NCBI RefSeq assembly: GCF_007655135.1
Contig: NC_045129.1
Coordinates: forward strand, 24,278,274 to 24,342,273
From: Punica granatum
Lineage: Eukaryota > Streptophyta > Magnoliopsida > Myrtales > Lythraceae
Length of the DNA: 64,000 nt
Direction: 5' to 3'
Each line of letters opens with the position of its first letter. Within the stretch, counting starts at the first letter, position 1. The notes beneath the pieces were generated by a model. The model did no database searches. It was not told the origin of the DNA and was given only the letters and a program-made list of their open reading frames with translations. Both the position numbers and the translations under genes were made by a program. Positions 58,857 to 64,000 of this stretch are shown piece by piece.

Positions 58857-59270
58857 CTGTCAGCACCCCATTTTGGCCCACCGGCTTCCCACACGAGGAC
58901 TCCCGACTGAAGCCCGGGACACTATTCATCGCCCGGTGATCAGAGGCAAATAGGCGGGCACGGGGTCATGAGCGATAGGATAAAGAGCTAGGTCACTAAG
59001 AAAAGCGGAGGAAAGCCATCAGAAGAACGAACGGACAAGGAATCCCCAAAAAACGACGAGGCTGACACTGTGGCACTATTCATCATCGAGTCACCGAAGC
59101 ACCAAAAGGTGCCCAATATGGGACTCTAAAAATCCCTCTCAGTGCCAAAGTGACCAACGACACGTCCGGACATATTTCCAGGACATCCTGCTTAAGCCGG
59201 GGCATCTCAATCTCTCATGGACGCCTTTTCTGACAGAGCTCCCGGAGTCCGCCTCGCTGACAAGCAGAAG

Positions 59271-59284
59271 CCCCCCCCCCCCCC
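59271..59284. repeat. Poly-C run (14) in C 3' LTR
   Basis: Counterpart of the C32 run at 37855-37886. Confidence 0.85.
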
Positions 59285-60189
59285 AAAACGGGTATACAGG
59301 CACCCAGGGACCACCGGGGTCGGGAAACAAGCTTCAGATGACCTTCCGGAACTCGACTCGGTTTCCCGAGGGACGTTTCAGTGGTCATGAACGTCTCCCG
59401 GTGAACCTTCGGGGCACGTCCACGGAAAATAGAGATCACAACGATCCCCGAGCACAACGATGAGCCCCGAGCACCTCAAGACATTCAGGGAGCACTGAGA
59501 AGATCCCGGTCACAAGTTCCTAGGCCTTCCCGGGCCAACGGTCCTCGACCGAGGGCGACAGGCCAACGATCCCTCACGGGGCAAAAGGATCGCCAAAATG
59601 AATGTTAGGATGAACAAAGAGCAATCGGGGACCGGGGGATGTTAAACTCCGCTCCGAACGTCCAAACAGGGCAAAACCGACTCTCGAGGCGCCGAGTCGC
59701 CCGAACGCTCGTTCACACGATGCATGGCAATATTAGGCTCATTCAAATCCTCGTCATTCAAGCATTCTGAATCTTCAAATTAATTGGACATCGGAGGTCG
59801 GGTGCGAACTCAATCAAGTTTCAAGTATTTTCCGGCTTTTCTCTCAATTGAACGGGACCCACAGCTTAGCCAAGCCGAGCCATCAAGCCACGGCTCAACC
59901 CCAAGCCACGGCTCAAACCCACTGCTCCGACTTGACAGCCCAAGCCGCGGCTCAAACCCTTCCCGGTCTGCTCAAACCCTCCCACCGGCGGCTCCAAGCT
60001 CCCTCCACCACAATTTCAAATTTTCCCTCACATCCATCACTTCCTATCCATCCATCCATCACCCCTTTGCTTTCCCCACACTCCATTTGACATTTTCCCC
60101 TCCCTAACCACCTTAGAAATTTCGGCAGCCACCCTAAGCCCCTCCTAAGCACACTTAACTTGCCCTAATTGCCCTATTAAGCTTTCCTT

Positions 60190-60195
60190 TATAAG
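60190..60195 (+). promoter_or_regulatory. Candidate LTR TATA box (C 3' LTR)
   Basis: TATAAG, counterpart of 38792-38797. Confidence 0.5.
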
Positions 60196-63100
60196 CCCTT
60201 GCACCATTAAGCTTAATCACTTCTTCACTCTCACTCTCTCTCAAGCCAACCTCATATAAGGATCCTCTCAAACCCCAGCCCACTTCCAAGTTCCGTCCAG
60301 CACTTTGCCAAGGCCGAAACCGGCCAAAATCGCCGGGAAACCACCCGGTATTCCGGTAACCACCCGACCCGACTTAAGCCAAAAATCATCAAACATCCTA
60401 GGCTACATATTTCTCACCCCCTAAGTCCATTTCCGAGCTTAGATTTTTGATTGGAGGTCCCCAACACCCCGTTCCAGCCGTGAACATAATCGGGTCCCGA
60501 GACCCCTAGCCGCGCGTACCAAGCCACCAACGACGTGCCATTTCACTCCACGACTTCGGCGAGTCGTGCCATCACATTCAAAGGCCCGAATCGGGGCCGG
60601 AGAAGTCCTCCCGACTCGCGTGAGCCATGGAAGCTCACGGCCTTCCTTGGAGGAATAGGGCCGAGAGCTTCCTTGGACCACACGAGTCCGGGAGGCTTTC
60701 TTCCGCCTCGAGACGGGTCGGTTCTCATGTTTTATTTATTTCGTTATTATTCGAGTCAAGATCGTCTTGTTATTTCCATTTAAATATCTCGATTCATGTA
60801 CGTTTGTGTGATTCCATGCAATTATGGTCGTGGCAGTATCGAGATGACTAAAACATGTGTTACTATCGTGATTAACGTATTGTGTATGCAAGAAATGATT
60901 AGAATCGGCGCGGGAGATCGCTCAAAATTCGAGACGAGTCAAGGGTCACTCGGCTCCTTCCTTCGGGAAGTGGCCGAGAGTTCCCGGACTCCTCCCGAAT
61001 TTAAGCCGACCTCCCTAGTCATTTCGGATCGCTCCTTGGAATTGGATATCTTAATGTTCGGGTCTTATTGTTAGCTATGTGGTAGATACGTGATTGATGC
61101 GTTGGTCTTGGATAATTACTCACCGAATCCATAATGCCCATAATGTAGGGCCACCACCACCGAATAATTTCACAAACGGGAAAACAGGGCGCGTTATTCG
61201 GTTAATTAAACCATTCAGACTAAATAATTGGGTAAATTGGTTATTAATTTGTAAACGCATCGATGATTCACAGAACGACGAGAATGCCCTTCTCTACTCA
61301 AAATACCGAGTCGTGTAACACGAGTAGAATTGATGTCTAGGGAGTACTCACGCGCCACGACTCGAGTACGGGCCCAATTTGAGGCGGCCCGAGTCGGGGC
61401 ACGAGAGTCCTTCTTGGACTCCTTCGTGTGACGCGATCTCCAATTTGTACACGAACATTGCAATTTTATTGTCCAAGGGCATAATTGTCACTCCGTGATT
61501 CACCGATACCCTAGGCGCTAGGGAGTCGAAAACGCCTCGATCTATGGACAGAAAAGGGCTACCCGTTAGGGTATGAGTTTCATTCGCACGGCCCTTTTCG
61601 TCCACTTTCGGTGTTTCTATCTTCCTATCGTAGATTCGGTGGGGAGCATTTCGTTTCAATTTCAAAATACAAAGAACCGAACTAATCATACATTCGGCCT
61701 AATCAAACACTAGATAATGGATAGGCGGAATGATAGATTCCAATCTAGAGTCAAAACACGAGTTTGGTTAATTCTGTGAAACCGCAGTGACACTTAACTG
61801 AATAAGGGTCATAAGACATTCACACACATAATCGGCTTACAACCATATTCTAGCCCACCATCTATGTTTGTCTAGGATAGACGCATCGTTTTTTTAATCA
61901 ACCCCGGTTAATAACTGATTAAATCACGTACATTCGACTTAATACGCTACTTGTCTGTATTCACCGACAATTGTCAATCATTGTCTGTATTGTGTCAGTT
62001 TTATCAGTTTCCTTCTGTTTTGTCTTGGCATATAATGATTTATTGCGGTTCGGGCCCGAGCCCATAGGTCACGTATTGCACGGGGTCCAACACCCCAAAT
62101 CACCGAACACGAGGTCCAACGCCTCTTAATTCACCGAGCGTGTGCAACCCGAGTGCGGAATGGGATCTAGCCTCGATTCACCGCCACACTCCGAATGCGG
62201 CCTAGGTGGAAGGCGGATTTAGATTGAGCGCGTGAAACGGGTTTAGATATCACCCGGGAGCTCGATCGGTCCATCGAATACAGTGACAACCGATTGGTCC
62301 TCCCGAAAACCGTTGGATTGATCGGACCCGACCCCCGGCTCCTCGAGCCCACGTTGTCTTAATTTGTTTATCGGTTATTCAAAACACACGGTGAGCCGGA
62401 GCGGAATATTGACCCAATGCAAACCGATCGGGATCCATTTACTTATTCAATTACATTCTGTAATTATTCAAGTATACATTGTGAGGATCTTATTTGTATA
62501 TTTATTCATATACTTGTAAGGATCCCGATCGGTGAGCAAGAGGTCCGAGTGTCGAATCGGTTAAGTCGGTCTATCGTCACCAAGGGATGAGTAAGCTCGA
62601 ATAATCATGGTCTCGGTTCGCGCAGGGAACCGACCATCACGGTCCGATGAACTGTAACGCTAAAATAGCGAACCTATTCCTTGACTGACAAGCCTACTCA
62701 TCCTTTGGATTCTCGGCCCAACTCAATCGATTCATCGAATTTACGGTGTCAAAACAGGCGAGTCAAGTGCGACCCTAAATCACGCGGTAAATAAACAAAA
62801 TGGCAAGCCTAGCAAGCTAGAGTACCGAAAGGGCGTGCGGGATATAGGCCGGCACGTAATAGAACCCCCGAATTCGGAATTTTTGGTTCCGTATGACAAT
62901 TGCCTTAACATTTAGGTGTACCCCGTATCCCTAGACCCGGGTAACTTGCCGGCCCTCGACCTTCGGGTCGTAAAATGGCAAGTGGCGACTCCTTCTCACG
63001 TGCGTCCGTCGCGCGTCCCCGGGAAGGTGGACACTCCCAAGCCGCGTTTGCTTAGGCGCGCGCATGCGTGCCCCGACGAGATTAAATTCGGGTGCGCACA

Positions 63101-63105
63101 CTCGC
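63101..63105. repeat. Target site duplication of element C, right copy
   Basis: CTCGC, identical to 37437-37441. Confidence 0.93.
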
Positions 63106-64000
63106 GACTCCCACGGCCGCTTCCCTGACTCTTTCCCTCGTACATCGAGGTTAGGTAACATCCATCTACAACTTAGAGAAGCTAGGATCCTTAATCTTTG
63201 CTTGTATGAAGTGTTTATGCGGTCTAAAGATTCGGAATGCATGAAAGTTCAAGTTTTTCTTTCGGATCCATGTTTCCCATGCATTTCCATGCAACGTGCG
63301 CTGTTACATTCGTCCGCATGACCATGCCATGTCCGTATGATGCTCGAGCTTGCGTGCCACGATGGGAAACGGCTCGGATCCGGACGGGAGAGGCTCCCTT
63401 GGCCACGGTTGAGCCACGAGACTCACGACCTAGTCTCTAGGGAGAGACCCGTGAGCTCCCTTGGCCTACCCGGGGCTAGGGCGGTCTCTCTTTTCCGGAA
63501 TCGGGTGTGTTCCTACGTGTTTTTACCGTTAATCGCTTGTAACACGATAGCATGACGGGAAAAGATCCGAATTGAGGCCGGAGAAACCCTCCCGACCCGT
63601 GTGAGTCACGGAAGCTTACGGCCTCCCTTGGAGGAATGTGGCCGAGAGCTTCCTTGGACCACACGAGTCCGGGAGGCTTTCTTCCACCTCGAGACGGGTC
63701 GATTCCCGTGTTTTATCTATTTCGTTATTATTCGAGTCAAGGCCGTCTTGTTGTTTCCGTTTAAATACCTCGTTCGTGCGTGTTTGTATGATTTCATGTG
63801 ATTATGGTCGTGGAGTTATTGAGGTAACTAAAACATGTATTATTATTGTAATTATCGTGTTGTGTCTGCGAGAAACGATTAGAATCGGCGTGGGAGATCG
63901 CTCAAAATCCGAGACGAGTCAAGGGCCGCTCGGCTCCTTCCTTCGGGAAGTGGCCGAGAGTCCCCGGACCCCTCCCGGGTTTAAGGCGACCTCCCTAGTC
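63106..64000 (+). repeat. Element B 3' LTR, second part
   Basis: B's LTR resumes with GACTCCCACGGCCGC and follows 20672-21565 of the 5' LTR to the window end. About 2 kb of it, then the rest of E and of A's 3' LTR, should lie further right. Confidence 0.92.

Larger units (their letters stand above)
56942..58857 (+). other. Element C 3' UTR
   Basis: 1.9 kb without genes: three CTAGG units, unique sequence like that of B (57260-57860), and the satellite array running to the truncated polypurine tract. About 226 bp of unique sequence present in B between array and polypurine tract is absent. Confidence 0.85.
37442..63100 (+). mobile_element. Element C: Tat/Ogre-type Ty3-gypsy retrotransposon, complete span, nested in B
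   Basis: 25.7 kb including the solo LTR D; about 20.9 kb without it. It has a 5' LTR, PBS, ORF1, gag-pro-G-patch, intron, RT-RH-aRH-integrase, 3' UTR with satellite, and 3' LTR, bounded by the CTCGC duplication. LTRs differ by about 2% by eye. The Tat/Ogre assignment rests on LTR length, ORF1, the pro-RT intron, dual RNase H and lack of a chromodomain. It no longer moves by itself: the genes carry four stops and several frameshifts, and the polypurine tract is truncated. Confidence 0.93.
58858..63100 (+). repeat. Element C 3' LTR with internal deletion
   Basis: 4243 bp. It matches the 5' LTR at about 98% by eye but lacks about 790 bp corresponding to 39187-39974 (junction near 60585, short G-rich microhomology). 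The deletion removes the region just downstream of the CT-rich transcript start and the first module. Confidence 0.92.

Overview
This window is plant nuclear heterochromatin made almost entirely of nested LTR retrotransposons. I find no intact host gene, rRNA, tRNA or CRISPR array. The organism is a flowering plant, probably a eudicot: the main elements are Ty3/gypsy elements of the Tat/Ogre lineage (5-kb LTRs, an extra ORF1 before gag, a pro-RT intron, two RNase H domains, tandem repeats in the 3' UTR), and the one recognisable host fragment is a chloroplast thioredoxin x first exon. The polyprotein wording resembles Tat elements I recall from pomegranate (Punica, Myrtales); that placement is a guess.

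Layout. Element A: tail of its 5' LTR (1-413), a short internal remnant (414-779 and 9788-10931) from which PBS, ORF1, gag and pol are gone, and its 3' LTR from 10932. Element F, on the minus strand (785-9782, 5-bp duplication CAATC), is inserted in A's remnant. It is a non-autonomous LTR element with 3.4-kb LTRs, and each LTR carries a captured 5' end of a thioredoxin x gene. A's 3' LTR is interrupted at 15977 by an LTR of a second family (E, 15977-18669). E is interrupted at 18670 by element B (5' LTR 18670-23664, internal 23665-35405, 3' LTR 35406-37441 resuming at 63106). B's 3' LTR is interrupted by element C (37442-63100, duplication CTCGC). C's integrase is interrupted by D, a 4.7-kb solo LTR of E's family (51271-56008, duplication TCACC). 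The nesting order is therefore A > E > B > C > D, with F in A as a separate event. LTR divergence judged by eye (A about 6%, B 3-5%, C about 2%, F about 1%) agrees with that order.

B and C share one gene plan: leader with PBS, ORF1 (plant-mobile-domain-like fold plus coiled coil), then a single frame gag-protease-G-patch, a 213-215-bp intron, and RT, degenerate RNase H, archaeal-type RNase H and integrase. Both copies carry stops and frameshifts, but in different places, so the ancestral layout can be read by comparing them. Behind pol come short stem-loop-like repeats, a 33-bp satellite array with a version specific to each element, the polypurine tract and the 3' LTR.

The points most worth a second look are the thioredoxin promoter/exon capture inside both LTRs of F, the splice-controlled stop between protease and RT, a possible splice that would skip ORF1, a second PBS-like motif inside every Tat LTR, and the element-specific satellite arrays, one with higher-order structure.
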